64,000 nt of DNA from Gammaproteobacteria bacterium (GCA_028279365.1 JANQNX010000015.1:78641-142640); one strand, 5' to 3'. Shown: positions 46,277 to 57,027, counted from the stretch's first letter. Program-made: numbers and translations. The notes: a model not told the origin generated them from the sequence alone.

Positions 46277-47023
46277 TTATTCCATCCATATCATGCATGC
46301 TGTTCTACCTGTCACTCCATCTCGCCTGTAGGAATAAAATTTCTCTTCATGTTGATAACTGCAATATGTGGACCGATAAATATGATTGATTCCGGTTTCT
46401 CGTAGATTTAACTCCGCTAATTTTGCCAGATCGCAAAGCCAATGCGTTTCATCAAGCTGTTCAAAAGCTTCGTTTGCGAGATTAGAGGCTTGCTGACAAG
46501 CGTCGTAAACATCTTTTTTGACCGGATAATGTGCCTCGGAGATATGTGGGCCAATCCATATATAAAGCTGAGATGGATCGTTAAAGAAGTACTTCAGTTT
46601 ATTCAAAATACCGGCAGAGATTCCTTTCCAGCCGCAATGAATTGCTGCTACGCATTTTTGTATAGGGTCATAAACGAGTATTGGCATACAGTCTGCGGTT
46701 AATACTGCGCATATTTGATTAGACATACTGGTAAAACTCGCATCGCCTTCAATATTGTCAGGTCTTTTATCCAGATTTAACCAGCGGTCGCTATGAATCT
46801 GATTTAGCCAAACAGGCATAACCGGTAAGTTAAGTTGTTCGACAAGGAACTGACGATTTTTACTAACTGACTCGGCGTCATCATTGACATGCATAGCGAG
46901 ATTAAGACTTTTGTATTGATCGTTACTGAATCCGTTATTACGAAATGTCATGCCAGCTCTAACTTGCTGCTTGACTGGCCAATCTGCTTCTTCCCAGATT
47001 AAACTTGAATTAATGGCAGTCAT
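46277..47023 (-). CDS. pgeF: Peptidoglycan editing factor PgeF (YfiH, DUF152)
   Basis: PgeF removes wrongly incorporated L-Ser stem peptides from peptidoglycan precursors in E. coli; related proteins act as purine nucleoside phosphorylases. The 248-residue protein has the metal and active-site segments LNQIHSDRW, CAVLTADCMPILVYD and AIHCGWKGISAGIL (His-Cys-His site). WIGPHISEAHYPV also fits. It overlaps rluD by 14 bp; the bamD/rluD-pgeF order is conserved. Confidence 0.94.
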   Translation of the reverse strand: MTAINSSLIWEEADWPVKQQVRAGMTFRNNGFSNDQYKSLNLAMHVNDDAESVSKNRQFLVEQLNLPVMPVWLNQIHSDRWLNLDKRPDNIEGDASFTSMSNQICAVLTADCMPILVYDPIQKCVAAIHCGWKGISAGILNKLKYFFNDPSQLYIWIGPHISEAHYPVKKDVYDACQQASNLANEAFEQLDETHWLCDLAKLAELNLRETGINHIYRSTYCSYQHEEKFYSYRRDGVTGRTACMIWME

Positions 47024-47960
47024 GTTTTGCCAGATGGTTGATTAAATGTTGAAAGTCATCGGGTAAGGGTGCGTCGAATTGACACTCCTGTGCTGTAACA
47101 GGGTGGGTAAAACGAAGCGAATAGGCATGTAAGGCTTGCCTGTTAAAATTAAGAATCGTTTCTTTTGTCTGATCGTTTAACCCTTTCTGGAGCGAGCGAT
47201 TTTTGCCATAGACCGAATCGCCGATAAGAGCATGGTTGATATGCGCCATATGGACGCGAATCTGGTGAGTGCGACCGGTCTCAAGACTTACTTTTACGTG
47301 GGTGTAATGATCGAAACGTTTGATTAATCGATATCGGGTAATCGCAATTTTACCATTTTCGACAACGGCCATTTTAGTACGCTTGGTGGGATGTCTACCT
47401 ATGTTTGTCTCGATCGTACTACCTGCTGTAATTTGACCGCATACTATTGCCTGGTAGTCGCGTTTGATTTCTCGGCATTGTAATTGTTCAACCAGATTGG
47501 TATGTACCTGAGGGTTTCTGGCCACTAGCATGATCCCGGTAGTGTCTTTATCCAGACGGTGGACTATGCCTGCTCTGGCTACCTGTTCCAGGTTAGCATC
47601 ATGGTGTAGCAAGGCATTAACCAGGGTGTTGTTCGGATTGCCGGCACCGGGGTGGACGACCAGGCCAGCAGGTTTGTTGATCAAGATAATGGCATCATCC
47701 TTGTAAATAATATTGAGCGGAAGCTCTTGCGGCAGATCCGTGGCAACTTTTTCATAATCGGCAAGTATTTTAATATGATCGCCCGCGTGCACCAGCGAGC
47801 GCTGTTTTACTATTTCGTTGTTGACAGTGATTTGTCCCGACTTAATCCAACGTTGAAGACGCGACCGGGAATGTTCCGGTATCAGTATCGCAAGAACTTG
47901 ATCCAGTCGTTTCCCTGATTGGGAATCATCCACTTTTTTTTCAAATTTAAATTGTTGCAT
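47010..47960 (-). CDS. rluD: 23S rRNA pseudouridine synthase RluD
   Basis: RluD makes pseudouridines 1911, 1915 and 1917 in helix 69 of 23S rRNA. The 316-residue protein has an N-terminal S4 RNA-binding domain (about residues 16-75) and the catalytic domain. The active Asp is D137 in GIVHRLDKDTTGIMLVARN. NKPAGLVVHPGAGN and LETGRTHQIRVHM are also diagnostic. It is divergent from bamD across 66 bp and heads the rluD-pgeF pair. Confidence 0.96.
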   Translation of the reverse strand: MQQFKFEKKVDDSQSGKRLDQVLAILIPEHSRSRLQRWIKSGQITVNNEIVKQRSLVHAGDHIKILADYEKVATDLPQELPLNIIYKDDAIILINKPAGLVVHPGAGNPNNTLVNALLHHDANLEQVARAGIVHRLDKDTTGIMLVARNPQVHTNLVEQLQCREIKRDYQAIVCGQITAGSTIETNIGRHPTKRTKMAVVENGKIAITRYRLIKRFDHYTHVKVSLETGRTHQIRVHMAHINHALIGDSVYGKNRSLQKGLNDQTKETILNFNRQALHAYSLRFTHPVTAQECQFDAPLPDDFQHLINHLAKHDCH

Positions 47961-48026
47961 GATAAGACGTATTATTGCTTAACATGTATTTTGCCCTGAA
48001 ACTGGCTTTAGGCTAACCTAGCGGCC

Positions 48027-48797
48027 ATGAAATATATATCCGCTATTCTAATCGTTTTAATGCTGCAAGCGTGTGCCTATTTTGGCGAGGATGAGGACGA
48101 CACAGTCAATTGGACAGCTGACAGGCTTTATGCGGAAGCGAGAGGTGCTCTGGATTCCGGGCGCTACGCTGAGGCGGTCGAACTCTACCAGAAACTGGAG
48201 TCCCGTTATCCGTTTGGTACCCATGCACAACAAGCGCTGCTGGATTTAGCCTATGCACACTACAAGGACAGCGAACCTGATGCGGCGATTGCTGCCTGTG
48301 AGCGTTTTATTAAACTATACCCGCAAAATCTTCGGGTCGATTATGCTTACTATCTAAAAGGGTTGGCTAATTTTAATCGAGGTAAAGGTATTACCTCGCG
48401 GTTGATTCCCCGGGATCAGGCACAGCGCGATCCGAGCTCAGCAATGCGGGCTTTTCAGGATTTCTCAGAATTAGTAAAACGTTTTCCGGAAAGTGAATAT
48501 GTCGCCGATTCTGAACAGCGCATGCGTTATTTGCGTAACAATCTTGCACAAAATGAAGTGTATGTGGCCAATTACTATATGCGCCGGGGTGCGTTTGTCG
48601 CAGCCGTAAATCGAGCAAGGTTCGTTGTCGAGAATTATCCCAGAACTCCGTCGGTACCCGATGCGCTGATGATATTGGCGAAAGCCTATCGTGTATTGGA
48701 AATGGATGATTTATCTGCGGACGCATTACGCGTATTAAAACTCAACTATCCCGACCATCCTGGCGTATCGAAAGTTGAAGCGGTAGAAGTGCGTTAG
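48027..48797 (+). CDS. bamD: Outer-membrane assembly lipoprotein BamD
   Basis: BamD is the essential lipoprotein of the BAM complex that inserts outer-membrane beta-barrels. The 256-residue precursor has a signal peptide ending in the lipobox MLQAC (Cys at residue 16). Five TPR-like repeats follow, including LYAEARGALDSGRYAEAVEL and LDLAYAHYKDSEPDAAIAAC. The segment RLIPRDQAQRDPSSAMRAF is characteristic of BamD/ComL. It is divergent from rluD, as in E. coli, and ends 2 bp from nadE, tail to tail. Confidence 0.95.
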   Translation: MKYISAILIVLMLQACAYFGEDEDDTVNWTADRLYAEARGALDSGRYAEAVELYQKLESRYPFGTHAQQALLDLAYAHYKDSEPDAAIAACERFIKLYPQNLRVDYAYYLKGLANFNRGKGITSRLIPRDQAQRDPSSAMRAFQDFSELVKRFPESEYVADSEQRMRYLRNNLAQNEVYVANYYMRRGAFVAAVNRARFVVENYPRTPSVPDALMILAKAYRVLEMDDLSADALRVLKLNYPDHPGVSKVEAVEVR

Positions 48798-48799
48798 CA

Positions 48800-50428
48800 C
48801 TACTTTTCCAAATAGCCTGAAGTAATCGGGTAGCGTCTGTCTCTGCCAAATGCTCGCTCAGTGATCCTCACACCAGGTGCAGATTGACGACGTTTATATT
48901 CATTTATGTCAACAAGCTTTACGAGTTTTTCTACCGTTAGTTTGTCATAGCCATCAGCGATGATTCTTTCTGGTGATTGATCTTGTTCAATATAGCGTTC
49001 GAGAATAGCATCTAGCATGTCGTAATCGGGTAATGAATCCTGATCAAGCTGATTATCTCTTAGTTCTGCTGATGGTGGGCGCATAATAACGTTTTCCGGG
49101 ATCACCAGGCCTTGAGTGTTACGCCATTTAGCCAATCGATATACCATTGTCTTCCATACATCCTTTAACGGTGCAAAACCGCCACACATATCGCCATAGA
49201 GCGTTGCATAGCCAACCGCCATTTCGCTTTTATTACCAGTCGTCAAGACGAGTTTGCCGGTTTTATTCGATACTGCCATTAACAGAATGCCGCGACACCG
49301 GGCCTGAATATTTTCCTCTGTTAAATCCTGTGGTAAGCCAGCAAAACGTTCCTCCAATGAGGATAAGAAAGATTCAAAGCAGGGCTCAATAGAAACAACA
49401 TGGCTTTGTACTTTTTGACGTTGCGCCTGTTCTATTGCATCATCAATACTCATCTGTGCGGTATAGCGAGATGGCATGATCAGCACTTCAACATTTTCTG
49501 ATCCAATTGCGTCGACAGCTATACTTGCTGTTAGCGCCGAGTCTATGCCACCCGATAGTCCAATTAACACGCCCTTAAAGTTATTCTTTTTTATATAATC
49601 CTTAACGCCCACGACAAGCGCTTGATAGATACTTTGTTCAGTAGATATTTTTGTTTCAATAAAGGTTTGTTTTTCAGAAACAGGTGTAAGATTTATCTCA
49701 GCTTGAAACAAACCTTCTACCAGTTGAGGTGCCTGAAAATGTAGTTCCCCCTGATTGTTAAATAACATTGAGTTACCATCAAATACGAGTTCGTCCTGAC
49801 CGCCAACAAGATTGGCATAGGCGATATGAATATTATTGTCCTTCGCTTGCTTAGCGAGCAGTTCCTTACGTTCGCTAATTCTATCCTTATGGTAAGGGGA
49901 GGCGTTTAGGTTGAATAAAACTGTCGCGCCATTTTTGGCCGCATTCTTGATTGGTTCCCTGACCCAGATATCTTCACAAATATTAACTGCGCATCGAGTG
50001 CCATTTAATTCAAACGTGATTTTTTCATTTTCACCTTCAGTAAAATAACGTTTTTCATCAAAAACGCCATAGTTTGGCAAGTGTTGCTTATAGTAGGTGT
50101 ATTTGATTTTTCCATTATTAATAAGACAACAAGCATTAAAGATTTTGTCATCTTGTTTATGAGGATATCCGATTAAGGCATGTATATTTTTAGTAGATCG
50201 AGTTATTTTGGTAAGTGCAGACTCAATGTATTGATAAAAGGCTGGCCTCAAAAGCAAATCTTCAGGAGGATAAGAGCAGATAGTTAACTCAGGAAATAAT
50301 ATGATGTCAGCTTTATGTTCATTTTCAGCTGAATAGATAGATGAAATAATTTTTTCAGTGTTACTTTTTATATCACCAACAGTCAGATTAAGCTGAGCGA
50401 AACTAAGCTTTATTGAGTTTTTAGGCAT
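48800..50428 (-). CDS. nadE: Glutamine-dependent NAD+ synthetase NadE
   Basis: NadE amidates deamido-NAD to NAD using glutamine. The 542-residue protein fuses a nitrilase-type amidase (about 1-255) to the synthetase (about 275-540). The amidase triad is Glu in FPELTICSYPPED, Lys in YYKQHLPNYGVFDEKRYF and Cys in NICEDIW. The synthetase PP-loop is GLSGGIDSALTA. ARCRGILLMAVSNKTG and LVLTTGNKSEMAVGYATLYG follow. It is transcribed alone and divergent from the next membrane protein gene. Confidence 0.95.
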   Translation of the reverse strand: MPKNSIKLSFAQLNLTVGDIKSNTEKIISSIYSAENEHKADIILFPELTICSYPPEDLLLRPAFYQYIESALTKITRSTKNIHALIGYPHKQDDKIFNACCLINNGKIKYTYYKQHLPNYGVFDEKRYFTEGENEKITFELNGTRCAVNICEDIWVREPIKNAAKNGATVLFNLNASPYHKDRISERKELLAKQAKDNNIHIAYANLVGGQDELVFDGNSMLFNNQGELHFQAPQLVEGLFQAEINLTPVSEKQTFIETKISTEQSIYQALVVGVKDYIKKNNFKGVLIGLSGGIDSALTASIAVDAIGSENVEVLIMPSRYTAQMSIDDAIEQAQRQKVQSHVVSIEPCFESFLSSLEERFAGLPQDLTEENIQARCRGILLMAVSNKTGKLVLTTGNKSEMAVGYATLYGDMCGGFAPLKDVWKTMVYRLAKWRNTQGLVIPENVIMRPPSAELRDNQLDQDSLPDYDMLDAILERYIEQDQSPERIIADGYDKLTVEKLVKLVDINEYKRRQSAPGVRITERAFGRDRRYPITSGYLEK

Positions 50429-50525
50429 AAATTAATTATTTTAGCGAAAACGAATATAACTTATTATTCTTTAGCATACTTGCTTTCAAATATAAGCGTT
50501 AATTTGTAATAAAGTCATTATTTAT

Positions 50526-51803
50526 ATGAACTCTACCAAAATATTAGGCGTTTTTGTCGTATTAGTGCTGGCTTTATATTTTAGATTGGGAGTCATTTCC
50601 AATACAGAAATAGATATGCCTATTCGCGTAGATGCCTCTGAATATTATAATTACGCATATAATTTAAAAAATTTTTCTATTTACTCTCGTACTTCACCAG
50701 GGAGCTCTAAAATAGAACCTGACGCATTTCGTACACCAGGTTATGCTATTTTTATTATGCCATTTATTGAATGGCCACCTACGGACAAAATGCTATTAAA
50801 TATCAATTTAATTCAAGCGGTTCTAAGCATATTTACAGTACTGGTAGTTTGGTTGATTTATAATAAAGTGGTACCAACTTGGTATGCTTTAATAGTTGCA
50901 TTGCTGGCCGCAGTTTCACCACATTTGATCTCATTTACTACTTACTTACTTACAGAAACGCTATTTACATTTCTTGTAGCTATCTCTTTTTGGTTTATTG
51001 TTATAGCTACTGGCAGGAAATCTCTGTGCTTATTTTTTTTATCTGGTGTATTACTAGCCTTTTGCGCATTGACCAGACCAACGCTTAACTACTTTATAAT
51101 CATCGTTTGCATCTATCTGTTTTTTCAATGCAGAAATTTTAAATATGTTGTATTTCTATTTTTGGGATTTATTCTCATTTTTTCTCCTTGGATGTTTAGA
51201 AACACTACTGTTAACGATAATTATCAATCCCTTGCTGTCAGTACTGTTCATCATGGTATGTATCCCGATTTTATGTATCAGAACTTGCAAGAGTCTAAGG
51301 GCTTTCCATATCGCTTTGACCCTAAAAGTAAAGAGTTTGCTATTAATACCGAAGCATTAATTAATGAACTAAAAAGAAGATTTAAAGAAGAAACATGGGT
51401 GCATGTTAAGTGGTTTTTAGTTGGAAAACCGCTTACTTTATTTTCGTGGAATATTCTTAACGGTTGGGGTGACATTTATATATACCCGGTGAAAAAATCA
51501 CCTTATTTTTACAACGATATATTCAAATTTAGTCATAAGGCGATGTTATGGGCTCATTGGCCTTTAATTTTTCTGTCTTTTTGTGGTTGCTTTGTATGCT
51601 GGGCACCAGGTTTTTCCAAAAGAATGACTACTGACACCTTAATTATTTTGAGACTTGCTTCTTTACTAGTATTTTACTTTTTGCTGCTCCATATTGTTGC
51701 TGCACCATTTCCTCGTTACTCTGTCCCTATAAGACCATTCAATTACGGTATGGCCTTGTTCTTTATGTATTATGTGGCTACAAAAATAAAGCGGTCTAGG
51801 TAA
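50526..51803 (+). CDS. Polytopic membrane protein, GT39/PMT-like glycosyltransferase
   Basis: A 425-residue protein with about nine to ten hydrophobic segments and a GT-C architecture. The first periplasmic loop carries RVDASEYYNYA, where an acidic residue would be catalytic in this fold. LLTETLFTFLVAISFW, LTRPT and FSPWMFRN match the PMT_2/ArnT-like pattern. A C-terminal periplasmic segment contains NGWGDIYIYP. It likely uses a polyprenyl-phosphate sugar, but neither donor nor acceptor can be read. The gene is visibly more AT-rich than its neighbours nadE and sucCD. Confidence 0.65.
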   Translation: MNSTKILGVFVVLVLALYFRLGVISNTEIDMPIRVDASEYYNYAYNLKNFSIYSRTSPGSSKIEPDAFRTPGYAIFIMPFIEWPPTDKMLLNINLIQAVLSIFTVLVVWLIYNKVVPTWYALIVALLAAVSPHLISFTTYLLTETLFTFLVAISFWFIVIATGRKSLCLFFLSGVLLAFCALTRPTLNYFIIIVCIYLFFQCRNFKYVVFLFLGFILIFSPWMFRNTTVNDNYQSLAVSTVHHGMYPDFMYQNLQESKGFPYRFDPKSKEFAINTEALINELKRRFKEETWVHVKWFLVGKPLTLFSWNILNGWGDIYIYPVKKSPYFYNDIFKFSHKAMLWAHWPLIFLSFCGCFVCWAPGFSKRMTTDTLIILRLASLLVFYFLLLHIVAAPFPRYSVPIRPFNYGMALFFMYYVATKIKRSR

Positions 51804-51851
51804 AATTGCTGTAAGTAGTTATTTATAATTTCGTTTATTGAAACATAATTT

Positions 51852-52727
51852 TTAGTTTTTCAATCTTGATAATATTGCATCACCAAGTTCAGCCGGAGAG
51901 CGTACCGTTTTTACTTCAGCATCTTCAAGTGCGGTAAATTTGTCATCCGCAGTACCTTTGCCACCAGATATAATTGCGCCGGCGTGACCCATCCGTTTTC
52001 CAGGAGGCGCAGTGACCCCGGCAATATAGCCCACCACGGGTTTAGTGACATTATCTTTAATGAATTGCGCTGCTTCCTCTTCAGCTGTGCCGCCAATCTC
52101 GCCAACCATGATAATGCCCTCGGTTTTAGGATCGTCTTGAAACAGACCGAGGCAGTCAATGAAATTCATGCCATGAATAGGATCACCGCCTATACCCACA
52201 CAGGTACTTTGGCCCAGGCCATTCTGGGTAGTCTGGTGCACGGCTTCATAGGTCAAGGTGCCAGAGCGTGAAACGATACCTATCTTACCTGCTTTATGAA
52301 TGCTGCCGGGCATAATGCCAATTTTACATTCGTCTGGTGTAATCAGACCGGGGCAGTTAGGACCAATCAGTCTGACATCAGTTAATTTTTCCAGATAGTC
52401 GCGGACTTTCACCATATCAATCACGGGAATGCCTTCGGTAATACAAACAATAATTTTAATTCCGGCTTCGGCTGCTTCTGCGATCGATTCCGCCGCATAC
52501 ATGGCGGGTACCATGATCATGCTGGCATCCGCGCCAGTGGTATTGACGGCATCGACAACGGTATCAAAAACTGGCTTATCAAGATGCTTCTCGCCGCCTC
52601 TGCCCGGAGTGACGCCACCCACGATTTGCGTACCATACTCAATCGCCTGTTCCGCATGGAAAGTTCCTTGTTTGCCGGTAAAACCCTGCACGATAACCTT
52701 TGTTTCTTTATTAACTAAAATCGACAT
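51852..52727 (-). CDS. sucD: Succinyl-CoA synthetase alpha subunit SucD
   Basis: The CoA-binding alpha subunit of the TCA-cycle enzyme that makes ATP or GTP from succinyl-CoA. The 291-residue protein has [20 protein letters not shown] near residue 13, [10 protein letters not shown], and [20 protein letters not shown]. The phosphohistidine is in [15 protein letters not shown] (about residue 247). It starts inside the sucC stop codon. No sucAB or sdh genes are nearby. Confidence 0.96.
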   Translation of the reverse strand: MSILVNKETKVIVQGFTGKQGTFHAEQAIEYGTQIVGGVTPGRGGEKHLDKPVFDTVVDAVNTTGADASMIMVPAMYAAESIAEAAEAGIKIIVCITEGIPVIDMVKVRDYLEKLTDVRLIGPNCPGLITPDECKIGIMPGSIHKAGKIGIVSRSGTLTYEAVHQTTQNGLGQSTCVGIGGDPIHGMNFIDCLGLFQDDPKTEGIIMVGEIGGTAEEEAAQFIKDNVTKPVVGYIAGVTAPPGKRMGHAGAIISGGKGTADDKFTALEDAEVKTVRSPAELGDAILSRLKN

Positions 52728-53896
52728 TATTCAGCTCCTTTGGCAGCAGCCACTGCTTTTTCTGCGGCGTCAGTTAAATCATCAGCGGTGATGATCGTTA
52801 AACCGCTTTCAGCCAGTGTCTTCTTGCCTTCATCCACTTTTGTGCCTTCAAGCCTCACAACAACCGGGACTTTGACCCCGACTTCCTTTACCGCCTGAAT
52901 AATCCCTTCCGCAATGAGATCGCAGCGCACGATCCCACCAAAAATGTTCACCAGGATGGCCTCAACGTTGCCATCTGAGACAATCAATTTAAATGCCTCC
53001 GCCACGCGTTCTGCGGTTGCGCCGCCTCCCACGTCAAGAAAATTGGCCGGTTCACCACCATGCAACTTGATGATGTCCATCGTAGCCATGGCAAGCCCAG
53101 CACCATTGACCATGCAGGCAATGTTGCCGTCCAGCGTGACATAGTTGAGGTCGAAGCGTTTGGCGATACTTTCTTTCTCATCTTCCTGACTCGGATCGCG
53201 CCACTCTTCCAGGTGTGGCTGACGAAATAGCGCGTTGTCGTCAATGGAAATTTTTGCATCAAGTGCCTCCAGATCGTCTTCACCGTTAATAATCAAGGGA
53301 TTGATTTCTACTAACGACAGGTCTTTCTCTAGAAATAAACGATATAGAGATTGTAATAATGAGGTTAACTGTTTTCGTTGTTTGTCATCCAGACCCAGCA
53401 TGAACCCAATACGGCGGCACTGATGTGCCTGCAGGGCAAGTACTGGCTCAATAACAACACTGATAATTTTTTCCGGTTGTGTGGCGGCAACTTCTTCGAT
53501 GTCCATTCCGCCCTCAGTTGATGCCATGATGGCAACCTTGCGACTGGCGCGGTCTACAACAATGCCAAGATAGAGTTCGGACTTTATTTTAGATACAGAG
53601 GTAATCAGGACGCAGTTAACTGGCTGCCCGGTGGGCGCTGACTGTTTCGTGATTAATTGCGTACCTAACAGCCCTTTTACGGTACTCTCGAGTTTTTCCA
53701 GGTCCTTGACGATCTTCACCCCGCCAGCCTTGCCTCGTCCACCGGCATGTACCTGTGCCTTGACAACCCATTGGTCTACACCAAGTTCATTAGCGACTCT
53801 AATCGCATCCTTAATAGTCATTGCGGGTCGGCCGGGTGGCACGTTTATGCCAAAGTCTTCAAACAGTTTTTTTGCCTGATATTCGTGTAAATTCAT
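52727..53896 (-). CDS. sucC: Succinyl-CoA synthetase beta subunit SucC
   Basis: The nucleotide-binding beta subunit, forming a heterotetramer with SucD. The 389-residue ATP-grasp protein begins [40 protein letters not shown] (about residues 44-63), [31 protein letters not shown] and [10 protein letters not shown] follow. The length matches E. coli SucC (388). It overlaps sucD by 1 bp and is divergent from pilS. Confidence 0.96.
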   Translation of the reverse strand: MNLHEYQAKKLFEDFGINVPPGRPAMTIKDAIRVANELGVDQWVVKAQVHAGGRGKAGGVKIVKDLEKLESTVKGLLGTQLITKQSAPTGQPVNCVLITSVSKIKSELYLGIVVDRASRKVAIMASTEGGMDIEEVAATQPEKIISVVIEPVLALQAHQCRRIGFMLGLDDKQRKQLTSLLQSLYRLFLEKDLSLVEINPLIINGEDDLEALDAKISIDDNALFRQPHLEEWRDPSQEDEKESIAKRFDLNYVTLDGNIACMVNGAGLAMATMDIIKLHGGEPANFLDVGGGATAERVAEAFKLIVSDGNVEAILVNIFGGIVRCDLIAEGIIQAVKEVGVKVPVVVRLEGTKVDEGKKTLAESGLTIITADDLTDAAEKAVAAAKGAE

Positions 53897-54059
53897 GTTG
53901 GTTCCTTAATGGGTCGAGTTTTTGTGAAAATCCCTTAATTTAAAATATGTTAGAGATAATAGTCGCTAGTTTTGTTAATTTGAAGTGTATTCCATGATAA
54001 TTAAGCTTATATGAATTTGATTAAAGATTAAAAAGATTCGCGCTCTAAAGTGGTGCTCA

Positions 54060-55670
54060 ATGAACAAAAATAAACAACATCCTGTCAAGCACTCCCAGAC
54101 CAATTGGACTGCATTACAGTACTTCAATATCTATCGGATATTACTGTCAGCGATGTTTGTTGTGCTGATTAGTTTAGGGCAACTGCCAGAACCGCTGGGC
54201 ATCTATGATGTTAAGTTGTTTTCCTATGTGGGCTACAGCTATCTTATTATCGCTGTCTTCTTGCATATTCTCATAAATCGCCAGTTTTTTCGATATAACC
54301 TGCAAATTGCCCTGCATGCGGTAATCGATATCTTTATGTTGAGTTTGATGATGTATGCTAGCAATGGTCTTAGCAGCGGTTTCGGTATGTTAATTGTCAT
54401 CGCTGTTGCCGGGGCCAGTATTCTTAGGGCCGGAAAGATATCAATATTGATTGCTGCAATCGCGACTCTCGCAGTATTAGGACATGAGGTTTATGTTCAA
54501 TTCTCACGCTTTTATCATTCTGTCAATTACATTCATGCGGGAATCCTTGGAGCATCATTTTTTTTTACAGCCATCATAGGTAATTTACTTTCTGCCCGAG
54601 TTAAACAAACCGAGGCATTGGCAGAGCAACAGGCCATAGAAATTAATGAACTTGCGAGGTTAAATGAACATATCGTACAGCGCATGCAGTCGGGTATTCT
54701 CGTTTTAAATCAAAAGTTAGATGCCTTGCTATTTAATGAGTCAGCAAAGGCTTTATTAAAACAGAAAGATAGCGACACAGGTAAGATCAATCACTTTATT
54801 GACCAATATCTAAAAAAACCAATCCAAGACTGGATTCAGGATAATACAAAAAGTAATGTCATTGTAAGAATAGAAGAGAGCAATATAGAAATGCAAGCAT
54901 CGTTCATTAAACTGGATTCAGGTCAGGGTTATCAACTTTTAGTCTTTTTGGAAGATATTGCATTGATTAGACAAAAGGCACAGCAGCTGAAGTTGGCTTC
55001 ACTAGGTAGGCTAGCAGCTAGTATTGCGCATGAAGTGAGGAACCCATTGGGTGCGATTAACCATGCAGGACAGCTACTAAAGGAATCAGACTCAATATCA
55101 GAAGAAGATAAACGATTAACAGATATCATCAATAATCATTCTGTCCGGGTTAATGGAATCATTGAAAATGTACTGGATTTGGGTAGACGTCAACAGGCGA
55201 CTCTTGATGAGTTTGAGTTAGTCAAATGGTTAAAACAATTTGTCTATGAATTATTGAGTCAGCTGGATTTACCTAATGATGTTATTAAGTTGAAGTCCTA
55301 TGAAGTAGAATTGAAAGTAAAAATGGATCGTTCACAATTACATCAGATTATGTGGAATTTGTGCGAGAATGCGCTTCGTTATAGTCATACTGTTCCAGCA
55401 ATTATTATTCATTGTGGCGAAGATCTGGAAACCAAGCGTACTTATATTGAGATTGAGGATTTCGGCGGAGGAATGAATCAGGAGGTACAGGATCAGTTAT
55501 TTGAACCGTTTTTCACTACTGAATCGCAAGGCACCGGTCTGGGTCTTTATCTTGCCAAGGAGCTATGTGAGGCAAACCAGGTGAATCTAAATCTTGTTTC
55601 ATCAACAAAAAGTGGTACGACATTTAAATTAACCTTTATGCATATTAATAAACAAAGTCAGTTGAACTAA
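54060..55670 (+). CDS. pilS: Type IV pilus sensor histidine kinase PilS
   Basis: PilS is the membrane kinase that controls PilR and so pilin transcription; in P. aeruginosa it senses pilin in the membrane. The 536-residue protein has about six TM segments in residues 25-180. A PAS-like domain follows (about 200-300), then the kinase core. The phospho-acceptor is H324 in SIAHEVRNPLGAINHAG. The N box is MWNLCENALRYS, and the G boxes are EIEDFGGGMN and GTGLGLYLAKEL. It is followed by pilR after 2 bp. Confidence 0.94.
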   Translation: MNKNKQHPVKHSQTNWTALQYFNIYRILLSAMFVVLISLGQLPEPLGIYDVKLFSYVGYSYLIIAVFLHILINRQFFRYNLQIALHAVIDIFMLSLMMYASNGLSSGFGMLIVIAVAGASILRAGKISILIAAIATLAVLGHEVYVQFSRFYHSVNYIHAGILGASFFFTAIIGNLLSARVKQTEALAEQQAIEINELARLNEHIVQRMQSGILVLNQKLDALLFNESAKALLKQKDSDTGKINHFIDQYLKKPIQDWIQDNTKSNVIVRIEESNIEMQASFIKLDSGQGYQLLVFLEDIALIRQKAQQLKLASLGRLAASIAHEVRNPLGAINHAGQLLKESDSISEEDKRLTDIINNHSVRVNGIIENVLDLGRRQQATLDEFELVKWLKQFVYELLSQLDLPNDVIKLKSYEVELKVKMDRSQLHQIMWNLCENALRYSHTVPAIIIHCGEDLETKRTYIEIEDFGGGMNQEVQDQLFEPFFTTESQGTGLGLYLAKELCEANQVNLNLVSSTKSGTTFKLTFMHINKQSQLN

Positions 55671-55672
55671 CT

Positions 55673-56995
55673 ATGTCGGCCTTGATATTAATCATTGATG
55701 ATGAACCTGACATTAGAGAACTGCTACAGATAACAGTGCAGAGAATGGGGTTGGATTGTATTTGTGCAGACTCACTCGGTTCTGCACGAAAGTTATTGGG
55801 ATGTAATAGGGTCGATTTATGCCTGACCGATATGAAATTACCAGACGGTGATGGAGTAGAGTTCGTAAAAGAAATACAACAACAGTATCCGGCATTACCA
55901 ACCGCAGTTATATCAGCGCACGGAAGTATTGATACTGCGATTCAGGCATTAAAGAATGGTGCGTTTGATTTTGTTACCAAGCCTGTTGATTTATCACAAC
56001 TAAGGATTCTTATTGAAAATGCTATTAAGTTACCTTCAAGTATTCCTGCATCAAACAATGAGATTATAGGAGAAAGTGAGGATATACATGAATTAAAAGC
56101 AACGATTAACAAGCTGTCTCGAAGCCAGGCACCAGTCTACATTAGTGGGGAATCGGGTACTGGTAAAGAGCTTGTAGCGAGAATGATTCATGATAAAGGC
56201 TCAAGGTCTTCAGCGAGCTTTGTTCCGGTTAATTGTGGTGCGATCCCACATGACCTCATGGAAAGTGAGTTTTTTGGTCATATGAAAGGTAGTTTTACTG
56301 GCGCTATTACAGACAAAGCAGGTCTATTCCATACCGCAAATAACGGCACGTTGTTTTTGGATGAAGTTGCGGATTTGCCACAGAGTATCCAGGTAAAATT
56401 ACTAAGGGCGATTCAGGAAAAAAAGATCAGGCCCATTGGAGCACAGCGAGAAATACCCATAGATGTAAGGATATTAAGTGCGACACATAAAAACCTTGCT
56501 CAATTAGTTGAGCAAGGAGTATTCAGACAAGATCTTTTTTACAGAATAAATGTTATTGAAATTAATGTGCCTCCATTACGCCAAAGAGGTAATGATATTG
56601 TCTTGTTGATTAAATATATCTTAGATACATTAATTAAAATTCACTCTATTAACCACATAGAAATTGAAGAAGCCGCGATTTCTAAATTAGTCAACTACTC
56701 TTTTCCAGGAAATGTTCGTGAACTTGAAAATATTCTTGAAAGGGCTTTGACTTTATGTAATGGAGAAAAAATAACTTCTGAAGATGTTAACCTACCTACA
56801 GAAAATAACGCATCCAATATTCAAAAAGCAAGTGAGAAAGAAGCGAGTCTAGATAGCTACCTTGTGGATATAGAAAAGAAAAAAATTATTGATGCGTTAG
56901 AAAAGAATAAATGGAACAAGACTGCTACAGCTAAACAATTAGGTATTAGTTTCAGGGCTTTACGATATAGGTTGGAAAAACTGGGTATAGACTAA
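55673..56995 (+). CDS. pilR: Sigma-54-dependent response regulator PilR
   Basis: PilR activates the pilin gene from a sigma-54 promoter after phosphorylation by PilS. The 440-residue NtrC-family protein has a receiver with D53 (LTDMKLPDGDG) and Lys in VTKPVDL. The AAA+ domain has Walker A GESGTGKE (159-166), the sigma-54 contact loop GSFTGA (206-211; Ser for Ala, as seen in other PilR) and Walker B TLFLDE (226-231). The Fis-type HTH NKTATAKQLGISFRALRYRL ends it. The expected target promoter is at 63761-63776. Confidence 0.95.
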   Translation: MSALILIIDDEPDIRELLQITVQRMGLDCICADSLGSARKLLGCNRVDLCLTDMKLPDGDGVEFVKEIQQQYPALPTAVISAHGSIDTAIQALKNGAFDFVTKPVDLSQLRILIENAIKLPSSIPASNNEIIGESEDIHELKATINKLSRSQAPVYISGESGTGKELVARMIHDKGSRSSASFVPVNCGAIPHDLMESEFFGHMKGSFTGAITDKAGLFHTANNGTLFLDEVADLPQSIQVKLLRAIQEKKIRPIGAQREIPIDVRILSATHKNLAQLVEQGVFRQDLFYRINVIEINVPPLRQRGNDIVLLIKYILDTLIKIHSINHIEIEEAAISKLVNYSFPGNVRELENILERALTLCNGEKITSEDVNLPTENNASNIQKASEKEASLDSYLVDIEKKKIIDALEKNKWNKTATAKQLGISFRALRYRLEKLGID

Positions 56996-57027
56996 AGCAT
57001 AAAAAATCTCATTTAGATAGAAATCAT

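Noticed and set aside
56288..56305. GSFTGA in PilR as a broken GAFTGA loop
   Set aside because: Ser at the second position occurs in functional PilR-type activators, so it is not a defect.
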